This document shows, piece after piece, positions 22,850-37,252 of a DNA stretch of 64,000 nucleotides; positions within the stretch are counted from its first letter, which is position 1, and each line of letters opens with the position of its first letter. This stretch comes from Dermanyssus gallinae (lineage: Eukaryota; Arthropoda; Arachnida; Mesostigmata; Dermanyssidae): NCBI GenBank assembly GCA_003439945.1, contig QVRM01000464.1:1-64000 (forward strand), given 5' to 3'. Below the pieces are notes generated by a model. It was given only the letters and a program-made list of their open reading frames with translations. It did no database searches and had not been told where the DNA came from. A program made the translations under genes and the position numbers.

Positions 22850-23420
22850 CGCTACGCTATACCAATCGATATTGTAGGCGCTAGAAGGCTGGCAGCTTAA
22901 CCAACGTTTTTGGGCGCCAGAAAACTGGATTCGTATAAAAGCTGTTAAGCCTCCATCAGCAAATGAACATCCGTAGAGAAATGTCCAAATTAAACCTTCA
23001 TGCATAAGAACTTGTATTGCTATAGAGGGTGATCATAGATGATGAGCCATGGGCATATGGTTACGACACCAAGACCAAAACCCAATTCTCTCGGTTTCGT
23101 TAGTAAGAAGAAAGTCGACTAAACAAAATCAGCAATAATTTTCTACTGATTGTTGCTGCCTAATTCTATGGTCAGTAAACACTTTCTCGCCAGACCTGCC
23201 ATCGCATGTCTTTTGTTGTTTCCACAAATAAAACCTTGGAGGGACGTCGTTTAGAATCCGTATAGAAGATGAAGAAATTCGACGGAGCAACTTGACTTTG
23301 TTTCGAACAATGCGTGTAAATTATCTATCGACGTGTGGAAAACAAGCCACAAGTGTCTTAAAGCAGGCGAGACGCTTTTAAATTGGGACAAAACACTTTT
23401 CAAGACTAAATAAATGCTTC
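22850..23420 (+). pseudogene. Decayed mariner transposase
   Basis: Plus-strand remains of a mariner in several frames. GARRLAA lies near 22880. The first catalytic block DDEPWAYGYDTKTKTQ lies at about 23037-23085, where the family GDE reads DDE. NKTLEGRRLES and a C-terminal RRVENK...KCLKAGETLL block follow near 23230-23395. The middle, with the HDN and PDLAP blocks, is deleted or unrecognisable. It is far more diverged than the copy at 14.4 kb. Terminal repeats were not identified. Confidence 0.7.
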
Positions 23421-25270
23421 TCTTTTTATAACAAACGTTTTGGAACTTTTCAAACCGCTCTCTTATGTATACCAAATATACACGGGGCTTACAAAACCAG
23501 AATTATTTTAACCATACAGACGCCAGGGTCGGAAACTTGTGTAGATGCTGAAGAGGAGGAGCTGGCATGCACAGCAGACTACGCTGAGATGGCCTGAGCC
23601 AGGACAACCCAGATGACGATATGGGCTGGAAGATAGTCTTCGTTCGCCGCCTTCAAAGTTGAGATCATTTGCCGAGGAGGTAGGAAATGAATTGAATTCG
23701 TGTTCCTGAGATCTCGGCCGCGTCCAGTGAAGCTTCATTAGCGTCGACGCATTACGTTAATTACGCTACAACGGAAATCGAGCATTCGAGGACCTCGAGA
23801 GGGGCTGCTGCTGCTTCAAGCTACCGACACCGCTCTCGGGTGTTCACCCCCCAAAAGGAGTTCTGCAGAAGACTTAGCCCTACCTTCGCTCTATTAGCAC
23901 GACTCTAAATGAAGTTAGCTACTATGCTGACTGCACACATCACAACCAACCAACCAACCTACCGCTGAAATCTTCGCATCGTTACCGACATGATTCAACT
24001 ATGAGTGTAATTGAAGCATAACATAAAATCACTTTTATTTATATTACTGTTTATAAAGAACCATGCAAAAGCCCTTTTTGATCGTCCGTCAAGCAAGCAA
24101 ACTATTTAAGAACTTAAACCGGGCTTCGGCCATTAGAGTGACAGATCGCTGGCTCCTTAGTTTATTTAAACATACATTTAGAAAAGTGTCGTAGCAATTC
24201 ACATTTTGTAAGTTGGCGTTGAGCGGACATGCTTTATTGTTTAAATGGCACGTCTATACTACTACGGTGAAACGTCCACGGAGCAGCTATAACCATGACC
24301 CGCTCTTGGGTCATCTCCAAACGTGGCGTACATTTTCTCGCTTACGTGTACAATTCAAGCGCCTTTCACCTCTAGTTTATAAAATGAGTCTGTGTATTTC
24401 ATATCGAGCGCCTTAATAGTTCTACTTTGCGTGCTAGTTGTCTACGTTTACTTACAGGAGTTTTTTTTAAACTCTGCCATTTTTGCTTATGAGCAATAAT
24501 ATACTGAACGCAAAAGCCATACAGACGCAAAAATGCCAACTAAATATAGGGATTGTACAACGTTTTCACCGATCGTATTTCTACGCGTTGGGTAGATAGA
24601 GAAGCTCTTTTAGTTCCGGTGGGCAAGACTGTTGTCTGCGTTATAAATGGACGCGAAAGTAGGCTAGCTGTTCCGGGGTAGTGGAAAAAGATGATTTTTT
24701 CACCGTCATCATCCGGGTCTGAGAGGCCACTTATAAATAGAACGTAGGAAAGACGCTTCGAATGGAAGTCTATTGAAAAACATGGAGAGCGTTTATACAT
24801 ATACAGACGTCAAAATACAAAACACGTCACGATCGTCCACAGAGGCGGCGGCACAAACACCGAAGAGATAAGAATAATGATCCTCTCGCAATTTTCTGAC
24901 TGGCAAACGCGGCGACGCATTCTTCCTTAACGTCAAAACTAGCTTTAGATCGTCTAGAACGAATAACGTCGCTCATATGTCTCCTGCTGCTGAAGTGTAA
25001 GGGCACGAAATCGAGTGTATTCTTACATTATTTGCCTGGAACCATGCCGTACGTATGCAATAGTTCCCACAAAGACATAGGCCACCGAGTCTATCGGCGA
25101 TAGTGGTTCCTGTGTAACAAAATGCTACGACTGGCAGGTAGAGGGATCATAAACCGAAAACCACCTCACAGTGCAGTTACAGCGTTATGACCTAAACAGC
25201 GTCGTCCGACATTGCACTCTTCAACGATACTTACAGACGCACTCGTTGGTTTCATAACAATGTCTTTAAA
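23421..25270. other. Anonymous sequence
   Basis: No domain or repeat family recognised. Short open frames (23508-23738 minus, 24213-24416 plus, 24540-24800 minus) carry no motif. Confidence 0.4.
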
Positions 25271-25419
25271 ACATGTGAGACGATCGAAATTATGCCACGT
25301 TGTTAGGCATAATATATAAATCTGTTTCACCGTGATGGCATTTTTTCATCTAGCAGACCCCTCGACATAAAGGCCACTACAATGCCATGTTTTGGATTGA
25401 GCACTCTCATGTTGCGATT

Positions 25420-25850
25420 TTCTCTAAAATATTTATATACTTCTCAGGCTTGAACACTGGACGGTATCTTGTCCAGTACTAGATCTTCAACTAATGTGCG
25501 TTCACAGCATAATTCGAGTGCAAACGTTGCCGATGCGTTTTATGGCAAGCGCAACGTGCGCTTTACGAAGTAAGATTTTATCTTAGCTGTGTTTTTAAGA
25601 TCTAATATTGTAAACTAAGGGGTAATCGCGTGAAGACGACAATATCTTACTTTAGGCACCATTTGTATTTTAAACACATTTAGCGTGATTTCTATTCTTA
25701 TGTCAGTAACGTCTCCAACTAGAAGCATGGCCACAGTGGTCTTACCACGCATTTCCTCGATATGTCTGCTGAATAACAGCCGTGGCGTCACTATTACTCT
25801 TAAATAGCAAAAGTGATTGACGAGTTCAATATTTACATCCTTAATCATAC
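25420..25850 (-). pseudogene. LINE RT C-terminal relic (45.6-47.2 kb family)
   Basis: The minus strand encodes VNHFCYLRVIVTPRLLFSRH, the post-palm CYLG block, then GKTTVAMLLVGDVT, then after stops FVKRTLRLP and LVEDLVLDK. The same block order (FCYLGVNFS, AMST, KPTFF, LVEDLVTRF) occurs in the larger relic at 45.6-47.2 kb, so these are the same or sister families. Broken by stops. Confidence 0.7.
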
Positions 25851-25999
25851 TGCACCGATCGACTGCGGCATACGATCCGCCTCGACTGATTTGTAGTATT
25901 TTTGTTTTGGCAATGTTAATTGTGAACTGACTTTCTTAGCAACAATATGAGGTTTTCTGTTGGCTTTCTTTTAGGCCACGTAAAGAACCACCAAAATCA

Positions 26000-26480
26000 A
26001 ATAGAGATGACATATGCTGCTTTTATCAATTTTAAGAGCATTCGACTGCATTAGAAGAGACAAACTTTTTCAAGTACTTTGGGCCCGATTTTCTTACATG
26101 GGATCTATGCAAAATTTGATACGCGGCATGCTGCAAGTGAACTTAACTGCTATCAAGAAGGGACATTACTGCAAACCTGTTTTTCTTCACATTGTATGTA
26201 TTATAGTTAGCTTAGTTGGGACGCCCTCTGAAATGCAAAAGCAATCTTCTTTATGCCATAATATGACGACATGGTAGTTCTCGCAAAGACACGAAACCAA
26301 CTGTAGTTTTAACTATTTATTGTAAAATATCACCGAATTTAGCTCTTTGGGTGATACTGAAGAAGAGAGCTATTGTAAGTGGAGACGTGATCTGGACGTA
26401 GATCGAACAAAAGTATCTTTTTTTACACTATGGAAACGGTGCCAGGGTAGTGTCAAATGAAAGCGGTGTCAAAGTCGTAG
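26000..26480 (+). pseudogene. LINE RT palm relic
   Basis: Plus strand. RT motif A is AFDCIRRDKLFQVLWAR, followed by LIRGMLQVNLTAIKKGHYC (26035-26180). After a damaged motif B, a motif C remnant reads YDDMVVLAKTRNQL near 26258-26295. The same LIRGMLQ.NL and DLV.L..TRN blocks occur at 49.6-49.9 kb, so these are two copies of one family. Confidence 0.75.
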
Positions 26481-28101
<1,621 letters not shown>

Positions 28102-28172
28102 CGTGTGATTAATTTAATACTCTTCGGCGTATCCATTATAGGACGGTCCATTTATCGATGCACACTCACACG

Positions 28173-28207
<35 letters not shown>

Positions 28208-28210
<3 letters not shown>

Positions 28211-30389
28211 ACTTACCTAGAATAGTTAGCACACTTTGGCAGCCACTACGATGCTCGTTCTATTTAGTTTGGAGACGCATTTTGGTCTGTCAAAGAGCTG
28301 CCGTTCCCGCTGGAATCGTGACGTAGATAGCTAACTGGATATTAGTTAGGTCTCCTTTGAGCCTGCGTTTTTCAATGAAGAATTAACTGTTTCTATCGTA
28401 TTTCTCACGTGCACTTAGTAGGACGTTAGAAATTGTACAGCAAAGTGCAAAAAATCCTTCTAACCAAACTTGGTCTTGTAAACTTTCACAAGTGTGAATA
28501 GCGTGTTGAAAGACACTATACAAAAATTATTTATTATTATTTAAGCCAACTCCGCGCCTCCGTAGATCTTAAGACCCTTCTGTCTTCAAGATTCGCACCT
28601 TCGTGCAATTTATGCAAATATCTATATTGTTTATTTAGCAAATTGAATATAAATTGCAGTTTTGAAATTCGTTTGACTAGCGTGGCTCGAAATATTAAGT
28701 AAAATATGGACTCTCTTATACCCCACGAAGTAACTTTATAAGCATACGCATTTGCGTTTATACATCTAATTTCCATCTAACTTGACTTTGGAGACAGTGA
28801 ACTCAGATGCGAAGTTGGCGCCTACTTAAAGAAGTTGTATAATGCAAAAGTCTGATACATGTATTCTCTTGAATGCGTGCAGGGCCGCTGCGACAGTTAC
28901 ATTCAAGCCAGGTGACTCCAGCTATTTGAGTTCCCTGTTTGTAGTGTAATTACCATGATTGTACATTTTTAACATATTTAAAAGTGTATATAGCAATTCG
29001 TATATGTGCGTTATATTTGCCAATGACTTCAAGCGATTTCGTTCTTTATTGTAAAACGTCGCGTGGAGTGTCAAAATGTCAACCACAACATTTCTTCTAG
29101 CCTATTTATAAGGCCATAATTTCGACACATTTTGCATTCCTGTCTGTTGAGTTCTAACCTTGTTCCATTGAAATGCCTGTAGACGCTATAGTTTGTAGCT
29201 CCAATTTCTGTGGGGCAGAGTGACCCATCCTGTATTATCCCCAACAGTGTGTTTATATCGAATTCGTGTAACACTAAGACTATTCCTACCGCTACGTGAG
29301 GCTTGGTCACACGAAGAGTTTACACACTAGTTAACGCACAATTATTACTGCTCAATATGATCATTTTTACCAACAACAGCTTTAACACTAATAGCAATAG
29401 CAACAACGGGACGGCGAAGACACTGTTCTGTTCCACCCTAAATTATGCAATTTCTATTCTGTTCTTAATAATCGCTCTGTCATCTATCATTGATCGCCTT
29501 TCTAGATTGCACGAAGTTAATAGAACTTTCTATTGTAACCGTAGATACTTCTGCGGAGTCGCTAAATTCTACAGCTAAATTTAATTAGATCCATCTTAAC
29601 AAAGGTTTGCTTGCCAACGAATTGCGGCATATTACTGTCAATAAACTGCACTGTGGAATGTCTTGTTTACTTGCGTATGCTCAATGGACGCGCTGCCCGT
29701 ACATTATTCAACATAATAAATCATAACTGCTGTTGCTTCTAATGCTAGTACTTAGTCTGGAGCCTACATACTGTCTTCGAAATATATGTATATATAAACG
29801 AAGAGAGGTCTACCTACACACAGAGGGATAGAAAGTAGTGCGTAGACTAGGTACGGATGAAGAGTAAAATAAATAACTGGGTAGAGGAAATCAGGATGGA
29901 TGAAGCAAACTCATTTAATATTGAAAGTGATAATTTTTAAGTAGAAATGAACGAGAGGTAGAAGAAGCCGGGCCTTGCTGTTATACAAAAGATATGTCTG
30001 GATAAACACAAATGAGCGCACAAAGTAGAATACATAGAACGAGAAGAGAATTGGTGCAATAACTGTGCTAGGTGCTAAATAGAAGATTGGTGCAAGGTTA
30101 AGAAAAGGCATAGGATAGATGATCCTATTTTCTCGTATTAAGTCAGGTCGTGGAAGCATAGGCATTACGATGACAAAGTTGCATGGCAGGGTTCTTAGAT
30201 CCCAAAAAAATACATATGATATGGTAGTCAGAATATAGTTGTATCAAGTTATGTTAGAGGAGCGTTATAAGAGAAGTGGGCTGCTGTTTTCTAAGAATAT
30301 AGTAGTGTTAGAGGTGGGCACCAGCGACAAATGTTAAATGCATGTGGGGAAGCAGCGGAGCAACTGAACATGGCGTTTACGGAAAAAAA

Positions 30390-30392
<3 letters not shown>
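28208..30392. other. Anonymous AT-rich sequence
   Basis: Over 2 kb without a recognised domain or repeat. Open frames at 28537-28776 minus, 29071-29310 minus and 29303-29578 plus have no motif I can name. Confidence 0.4.

Positions 30393-30484
<92 letters not shown>
30393..30484. repeat. (TA)n microsatellite
   Basis: Uninterrupted TA run of about 90 bp. Confidence 0.95.
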
Positions 30485-30488
<4 letters not shown>

Positions 30489-31943
30489 AGTTTTACGTGC
30501 TCATCCCCAAGTTTCCTCAGCAGATCCCTTATCACTCTAGCTAAGTACTTCTCTCGTTGCTTTCTTGCTGGTCCCCCCTTATTTTCCTGACGCAACGTAA
30601 TGAATAGACAACTGAGGGAACGACGCTTTAAGCTGTCATGTACGGTCGACTGCTGTCATCGTCGTTAACACAGTCGTCGTCATCAGCATCACCCCATCAA
30701 TAATTTTTTCTGCCGTCTTGTCTGGCCGCAAAGCTGGTAAACTAGATGGCAATGACCAACATCAGCCGGCGTTATAGGACAGTACCAACAATGTTTACGT
30801 CTGCTAGTGCCACCGCTTCAGCTGGCGCCCCCATATCCACCCGTACACCCCCATAACCCCACCACTATTATCACCGAATCGCTGCTCGGGAGGCGTAGCG
30901 AGCGTTATAGAATCAGAAACCAGGACGAGACGGAGAAGAAAAAAGGATGATAAAAAAAGACACAGAAAGAAGACGTCAAGAGAACAAGGAGGAAATGAAC
31001 GAGGAACACAGACGCAACTTAGTAAAGGGGCACACCGAAATTGGGGGGGGGGGGGTTGGTAAAGGTCGCCAGTCTTGCCCGTATGGGCGCCCACTAGCGC
31101 CATTGTGGTGATGATGATGATAGTGGCGGTACTGATGGTGTTAGGGATGGTAGTGCAGGCACTGGAGGCGGTAGTCACCGTCGTTGTAGCGGGAAGCAAC
31201 CAACGTCTGCCGGCTCACATGATTATGTGCATTAAGTGGGATTACCCTGCTAAGCCTCGCTAACCCATCCAATATTGCCTTATTCACCCCTCACGGCGTC
31301 CCGCGGCCTCCTTGTTTCCCATCCCGCAGGGCCCCTAACGTACACTCGCGCTGTTCCTCTAGTCCGAGCGAGTGACAGCTCTAGGAACTGGCTGGCTCGC
31401 CAGCACGCCGCTACTAGCTGCTAGCTCATAGCCTGCCTTGGAAACTGACTATCTGTCTGTCTGTCTGCCTGTCTAACTCACTGCCCGTTGCTGCTTCACT
31501 GTTACTACTGATCCATTAGTTTTCTCTATCTCTAACTATCGTTATTTCTTTCTCTATCTCGATAGCCATAGATACATCCAGCAATCTCTGTTTCCTCTCC
31601 TTATTCCTCTTATCCTCTCTGCCCTTTTGGTGTGCGTCTGCATGCAGTATGTGTATGGACGAGTGTCTGTGGAAGCTGTGCCGGTGTGTAGGCGTGTGAA
31701 TCTGTATGCTTATGTATAGATGAATGGATGGGTGGGTGACTGAGTATATGTTCGAGGATCGTGGAAAGAGGAGCTTTCTGCTCATGCGGTCCTTGCTCCC
31801 TCCCCTCTAATGGAGTGCTCACACTAAAAACTTCTAAGCCCAGCCTTTTCCAATGACCAGGATCTTCCACGACTGACCGATGGGTTAATCTGCCCAGGCT
31901 AACTATGTACAAATACATCCCTAAAGACACACACGTACGCTCT

Positions 31944-31948
<5 letters not shown>
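30485..31948. other. Anonymous sequence with simple repeats
   Basis: No gene recognised. It includes a G run of about 13 at 31042-31054 and (TGTC)n-like repeats at 31450-31475. The proline- and threonine-rich frames here lack domains. Confidence 0.45.

Positions 31949-31984
<36 letters not shown>
31949..31984. repeat. (TA)n microsatellite
   Basis: TA run; another short one lies at 32048-32067. Confidence 0.9.
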
Positions 31985-31987
<3 letters not shown>

Positions 31988-32090
31988 AAGCAGCGCCGAG
32001 TGTGCAAACGTATTGTAAATGATTAATAAATCATCACAATGTTTTCTATATATATATATATATATATCAAAACCCGTTCCGGTGTTATTA

Positions 32091-32096
32091 TTGTTT

Positions 32097-32154
<58 letters not shown>

Positions 32155-32160
32155 AAACAA
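32091..32160. repeat. Perfect 70-bp palindrome around (TA)25
   Basis: TTGTTTCTTA on the left and its exact complement TAAGAAACAA on the right bracket 50 bp of TA, making a 70-bp perfect palindrome. Confidence 0.9.
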
Positions 32161-32529
32161 AAGATCTGCGGCTTTCTTGATATAGCGCCTCGACCCTGGC
32201 GTCCAACGCGGCATCCGTCCGGGGCACGCTGCTGATGTGGTCCCAGCCCCACTCTATACGAGATAGAGTAATATTGCCTGTGCACGTTCTCGGGAGACAA
32301 TTGTAGCCCAATTTTTATTCCTTAATAAATGATAATGAAAATATATATGTATATATAAAAACCAGCTCTGCTTGGTTATGACAAGTAATGTATTTCTTCC
32401 TATGCAGACTCTTTCGTTCCCACTAAGTCACGCTTGAATATGCCATGTGATAGTAATTTCGATATTGTGTCGATATGGGTCTTTATCGAAACCTTTACGC
32501 ATGACGAGAAACCGAAAACATGCACTTGT

Positions 32530-33080
32530 AGACTATCTTAATCTATTGTCTAGAATAAACCGTGCAGCAAAGCTTCGCTTATCTAGTCCAACAATCCTCA
32601 ATAACCTTTATACCACGAATGAAATATTCAATATCTTTAGGTCTAAAATACTTGTCTACGGCGCATTTCACATCATTATTGCTCTGATATCTTATTTCGA
32701 CGTTATACTACTTGAGTTTTCCAAACAGGTAATAGTCGCACGAAGCCAGCCTCTGGGGTATCGTCGCCAATTGGGGACGTTAGTTTGCGTAGTTTAATTA
32801 TAGCAATCATAAACGTGTGGGTAGGCACGTTGTCGTGGCGAAACAGCCCAGTAATTGCTCTCCCTGCAAAAGGATAATTAATTATTAGAATATCTTCTGC
32901 ATCCAAGAAAGGTAAGGTAATTCTCTGGTAAGGAGGATGTTTGCCGAATACGGTCCACTCCCTGGTAGCATATTCTGAAGTGAAGAAGCGGCTCCAGATT
33001 TCATCGGCGGTTGCGAATCGGCGAATTTCGTCTCAAAAGTTCCAAATTGCTCCCCGGCGTTGGGACGCGTGTCACTTATT
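32530..33080 (-). pseudogene. Decayed mariner transposase
   Basis: The minus strand shows the second catalytic block as LFRHDNVPTHTF (about 32840-32800). After frameshifts, the third block reads RLASCDYYLFGKLK (about 32760-32705), with the catalytic Asp retained. The C-terminal block NNDVKCAVDKYF...IEYFIRGI follows (32690-32610). The C-terminal sequence resembles irritans-type mariners more than the intact element at 14.4 kb, so it is a different lineage. Stops and frameshifts make it inactive. Terminal repeats were not found. Confidence 0.75.
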
Positions 33081-33762
33081 GCTTAATTGTTAGCTCGCGC
33101 GGTAGCCACTTTGCTTTAATTTTTCATACACAAATGCTGATGCAATACTTGATTAATGCACCATTGTTAATGTCCATCTCTTTCGCGTTTTTTTTGGGCT
33201 TCTTGAACGCTGTGCCTTGCCGGCGCCCATATTACTTTTTTAATTAAGGGAATCCATTTGATATTGGTACTGTACGTCGGTGCATTAGTTCCGTAAACTT
33301 TAGGCCAGTTTATTAAATTCTAAGTTGTTAAACCTTAAAACATAAACGGTTGGCCAGCCGCAGCGTTCATCCTCATACGACAGCTGCCGTAAAACCCGTA
33401 GAGAACAGGAACTTCTGTCTATTCATTGCCTTACATTGAGGCTGCGGTGGACTACAATGACGCCACGCATGTCTGGGATGACCTACATTTCATTGTTTGC
33501 CTCTCATTGAACGTGAAACGTGTGTCTATTGAATATAGTTGAACAGAGTCTACTGACTAGAATGGACAACGTAAAATGAGTCTAAGTAATTGTATTAGTA
33601 ATGCTGTAAAATCCGTTTTCATATAACCTGACTATAAGGAATATAATTAAATACAACTGGACTATACATTTTCCCGACATATTATCTTATTAGAATAGGC
33701 AACTCAGCATCTTTAATGTGCACTCACTACAAGGACAAGGTCGACAACACACTAGAGCACAC
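33081..33762. other. Anonymous sequence
   Basis: Nothing recognised. Confidence 0.4.
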
Positions 33763-33918
33763 ATAGGATCTTTTAGGTATATATGAAATTATTGCTGCAG
33801 TTCCCGGCTCGCTGCATCTGTCCAGACGTTGCAATGCAGTATTGTATTGCAACGTATGGACAGATGCAGCGAGCCGGGAACTGCAGCAATAATTTCATAT
33901 ATACCTAAAATATCCTAT
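33763..33918. repeat. Near-perfect 73-bp inverted repeat (hairpin)
   Basis: The left arm 33763-33835 and right arm 33846-33918 are complementary at all but two positions, with a 10-nt loop (GCAGTATTGT). The inner stem is ACGTTGCAAT/ATTGCAACGT; the arms include CTGCAGTTCCCGGCTCGC. An RNA across it would fold into one very long, almost fully paired hairpin. No open frame, terminal repeat family or target duplication explains it. Options are a foldback element, a small-RNA-producing hairpin, or a palindromic assembly artefact. Confidence 0.9.
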
Positions 33919-35289
33919 CGCGGACATAATAGATTCGACAAAAGATAGGAAAGTATAACCCCAGGAAGAAATCATTAGATTGAGGAACGAAGTCGGACAG
34001 ATGTCGACGAATCACGCAAAAAATCATAGCACGGGCGGTGGACCAAAAGAAGAACGATCGCTACATACAGGCGATGACTACTCTCTAGGGGATTAGATAC
34101 CCTAAAGCCCTAGAGCTAAAGTGAATTAGGACTTATACATGTTTAATCTCTATGTAAAGGTGTAATACGCCATGCAGAGGTGTGGGTTTAGTAAACAAAT
34201 GCAACATTTTTGACAGCGACTGAAGAGCAACTGCTAAAAAGGAGCATGTAACTAGAACTATCAAATTCTTAGCGTGTTCTAACAAATTGCAGTGCGCAGC
34301 AATGTTTGCCACCAGCCACGGGCGTTGTAGAAGTAAAACAGATTCGGCAGCTTGTGGTCGTCTTTTTGTCGGCTCCCATTAAACAGAATGTTTTTGAGGA
34401 AGAACTTCGATTTTTGTAGAGATAATTTGATCAATGAATGTGTGTGTAGTGAATGCTTCACTGGTGCATAAAGCACACTCGGAGACAGTTTAGGAAGTCT
34501 CTAAGGAATTGGACTCCTCTCAGGACCTTCGGCTCACCAAGTTCGATTTGCTTGCGCCACTGCAGACTATAGGTTTACACCTAGTTGCGGCGGAGAACAT
34601 TGCACTTTAAGGGCTATTTAAGTCAACAGGTCGTCATCAACTATTGGCAGTGCCATCAATTACTACTCAGCGGCACTGGGTTTAATATCCAAGTCTGAAC
34701 GCGTTCTTAATTTTTTTTGTATCTAATCTTCTTTCTTTTAAGCAACCACAGCCATGCTGTTATGTCAGGCGAGGCCAATCGTAGAAAGCTCGCGGACAGC
34801 TTAGATATTTCTAGGGTGCAGTGCAATTTGCGCATTGTCGGCAACGCCGTGCCATGTAGCGGGCCAACGTTCGCTGGGAATGTATTGAAGGTTTCCTGAG
34901 TTTTAGCGGGGGCGCTCGATGGACGCGTCGGAAGGTAGTGGTGAATATGCCGCAGGGTTACCAGCCGAGCTAGACGTTTCCCCTAGAAGCTATATTGCCT
35001 CCGAAACGGAGTAAGTGTTCGCTTGCCGCAGCCGGAAACAACGGACAGTCGGAAACGCACCCTGAAGATGACTTTTCCTCTAGTGATGTTACGCAGAAAA
35101 AAGAGTGCAATTTCTGGCAATTAGAGAAACACAAGCGCGACATTCTGTCGGGATCTCTTAAGACCTTCAATGTATTATACGCAAGAGCTGCCCAGACGGT
35201 TTAAATTCTAGTGGCGTCGTAGATGCTACGTCCTTTTGAAGAGAGATACACCATCTCACCTGGCAGCAAGACATCAAGTGGTAATGGCG
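33919..35289. other. Anonymous sequence
   Basis: No gene recognised. The short frame at 34995-35204 (starting MPPKRSK) has a basic/acidic composition but no domain; it could be decayed coding sequence upstream of the LINE relic. Confidence 0.4.
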
Positions 35290-36900
35290 GCATTTTCGTG
35301 TGGGTCAGCAGCGTAGAAGCCGCCGAAAGTCTGTTGCAACTGACACTTTTTGGTGGATTCACCGTATCGGCTGTTTGATAAACTCCCGCAGTGGGCCGAC
35401 CGTTCTAGTTAAGCTAGATTTAAGAAATGCCTTTAACAACGCCAAAGAAGACCACCTGCTTAACACAGTGAAATACTACACCCCGCACATGGCTCACCTG
35501 GCATGCAGCTTACGCACAATCGTCACACTTGGTCTTCCCACACGTCACTATATCTTTGCAGTCCAGTCTTTAACAAAAAAACTTTTCAAGTTCGCCCTTG
35601 TTCTGCTAGTGCGTAAAGGACTTGATAGACCCCTTACAATGTTTTCCAAATGCCTGGTACCTAGACGACGCTGCGCTTGGGGCTGACCTAGCCACGGTAA
35701 TAATCAGAGTCCGGTCGGGATAGGCAAGGTCTTTATCACGGGCCCCGAGTGTATGATCTTGCCGGATATATTGGAGCTACTCCATCTTCTTCCAGCTGCA
35801 GGGTCGTTCGGAGGAGTGATGTTGAGCTCTTCGAGGTTTCTTGCTGCTCAGGGTGGTTATCTGGGGCTTTAAATAGTCTGGAGTTAGTTAAATAGTTAAA
35901 TAAATGGAGAAGCTTGAGGTAGCCGCGAGCCGTCTTCCATTGCAGGGATCTTATCGCGGAATATACCTACTGAGGAGCCGTGCTTTTCGGCAGCCAGGAT
36001 CATTTGTTTGTTTAGGGCGGTAATTGTGTCGATTTGACTTAGGACCTTCGAGCCCTCAACAAGGGCACATTGAGGATACTGGATGTACCCCTCAATGGAT
36101 GCTTCGTACCTGACGAGGGTTTGCAGACTCTGCTTACATGTCTTAAGTGGACTATAAATGCTTGGGGTTTACAATTTCACATTGGCAGTTTTATCCGAGG
36201 GATCAACCTTTTCTCGATTTCCCACATTTGCGCGTTTCCTTGAACAAACCCCCATTATGACTGGCGAGGGCAGGCTACGAGCTGACCCTGCAAAAGGCGC
36301 CGGTGCTTGGTTACAGGCTCCCCCAGTGCTCACTTAGGCACCTTTCTAGATGATGACACATCGAATTAGCGCGGGGTTATGCCTTGAAGCAGATCTCATA
36401 TTACCTCATCAATGTTGATGCAGCGATCAAGTAGGGCCATCCATGGCGTCTTTTGCGTCTTGGGCTTAGGTCGTCAAGCCCGACACGCCTTAAGGTGTGC
36501 TGGTTATCCTTGCATTCTCGAGACTCCTGGATTCTGCAGGGGAAAAGACCGGATGGCTGACCATCATGTTCTTCAAGATTAATCGCATACTGGTTTAGGA
36601 TGCAACCGTTACTGACTTATTAGCCCCTTCAATGGTTAATGCGAGAGCGAAACATGCTGGCCACGCGTCGCTATGTTGGCAGAGGCAAAGAAGTGCAGAA
36701 TGTATGCATGCCAGTATAACCTACCTCCACGGCTTTCGCCCGCTGGAATTTGAGACACTAGGGAGACCTGGCCCAAGTACGTACCAACTTATTAAGTTCG
36801 TCAGCAAGGCGCTTAACCGTTTGACAGGGGACAGTACTAAAGCTGCCGAATACCTGCATTAGAGACTATCGCAGACTAACGCTACCTCTGTGCATAAAAC
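35290..36900 (+). pseudogene. RLE-type LINE relic (RT to C-terminus)
   Basis: Plus strand. RT motif A is GPTVLVKLDLRNAFNNAKED (about 35390-35450), and motif C is WYLDDAALGADLATV (about 35660-35705), with the YLDD form of the catalytic box. About 850 bp downstream come the C-terminal endonuclease-like blocks: KRPDG (about 36547), DATVTDLLAPSM with the preceding Trp codon now TAG (about 36598), FRPLEFETLGRPGPSTYQL (about 36730), and the tail to about 36900. It is the same clade as the relics at 16.9, 47.3-48.9 and 56.6 kb. Many stops and frameshifts; the thumb region is unrecognisable. Confidence 0.75.
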
Positions 36901-37050
36901 CTTGCTATACTAGACACGACCGAACCTGGAGGATGTGTGAAGTTAAATTTTTTTAAATCCAGTGTATAGGTGCAGGAAAAAACAATTGTTTATTTTTATA
37001 TATTAGCAAATCAAACAATATAAATCAAATAATAAGAAAAATAACGCCTG

Positions 37051-37052
<2 letters not shown>

Positions 37053-37081
<29 letters not shown>

Positions 37082-37164
37082 GGTCTACAAAAAAAAATTT
37101 CGGTTTTTATAATGATTATCTACGGACAAAACCGAAAACACTTTTTTGTAGCCCTATTTATATA

Positions 37165-37250
<86 letters not shown>
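37053..37250. repeat. Two (TA)n arrays about 75 bp apart
   Basis: TA runs at 37053-37079 and 37156-37250; the second is about 95 bp. Confidence 0.95.

Positions 37251-37252
<2 letters not shown>

Noticed and set aside
34087..34105. GGATTAGATACCC, a motif of small-subunit rRNA, suggesting a mitochondrial or bacterial rRNA insert
   Set aside because: Only this 13-mer matches. The expected downstream rRNA sequence is absent, so chance or a very short remnant is all that can be said.
34995..35204. 69-codon frame MPPKRSK... as a small basic nuclear protein
   Set aside because: No recognisable domain, and it lies beside a decayed LINE; support is too thin to call a gene.
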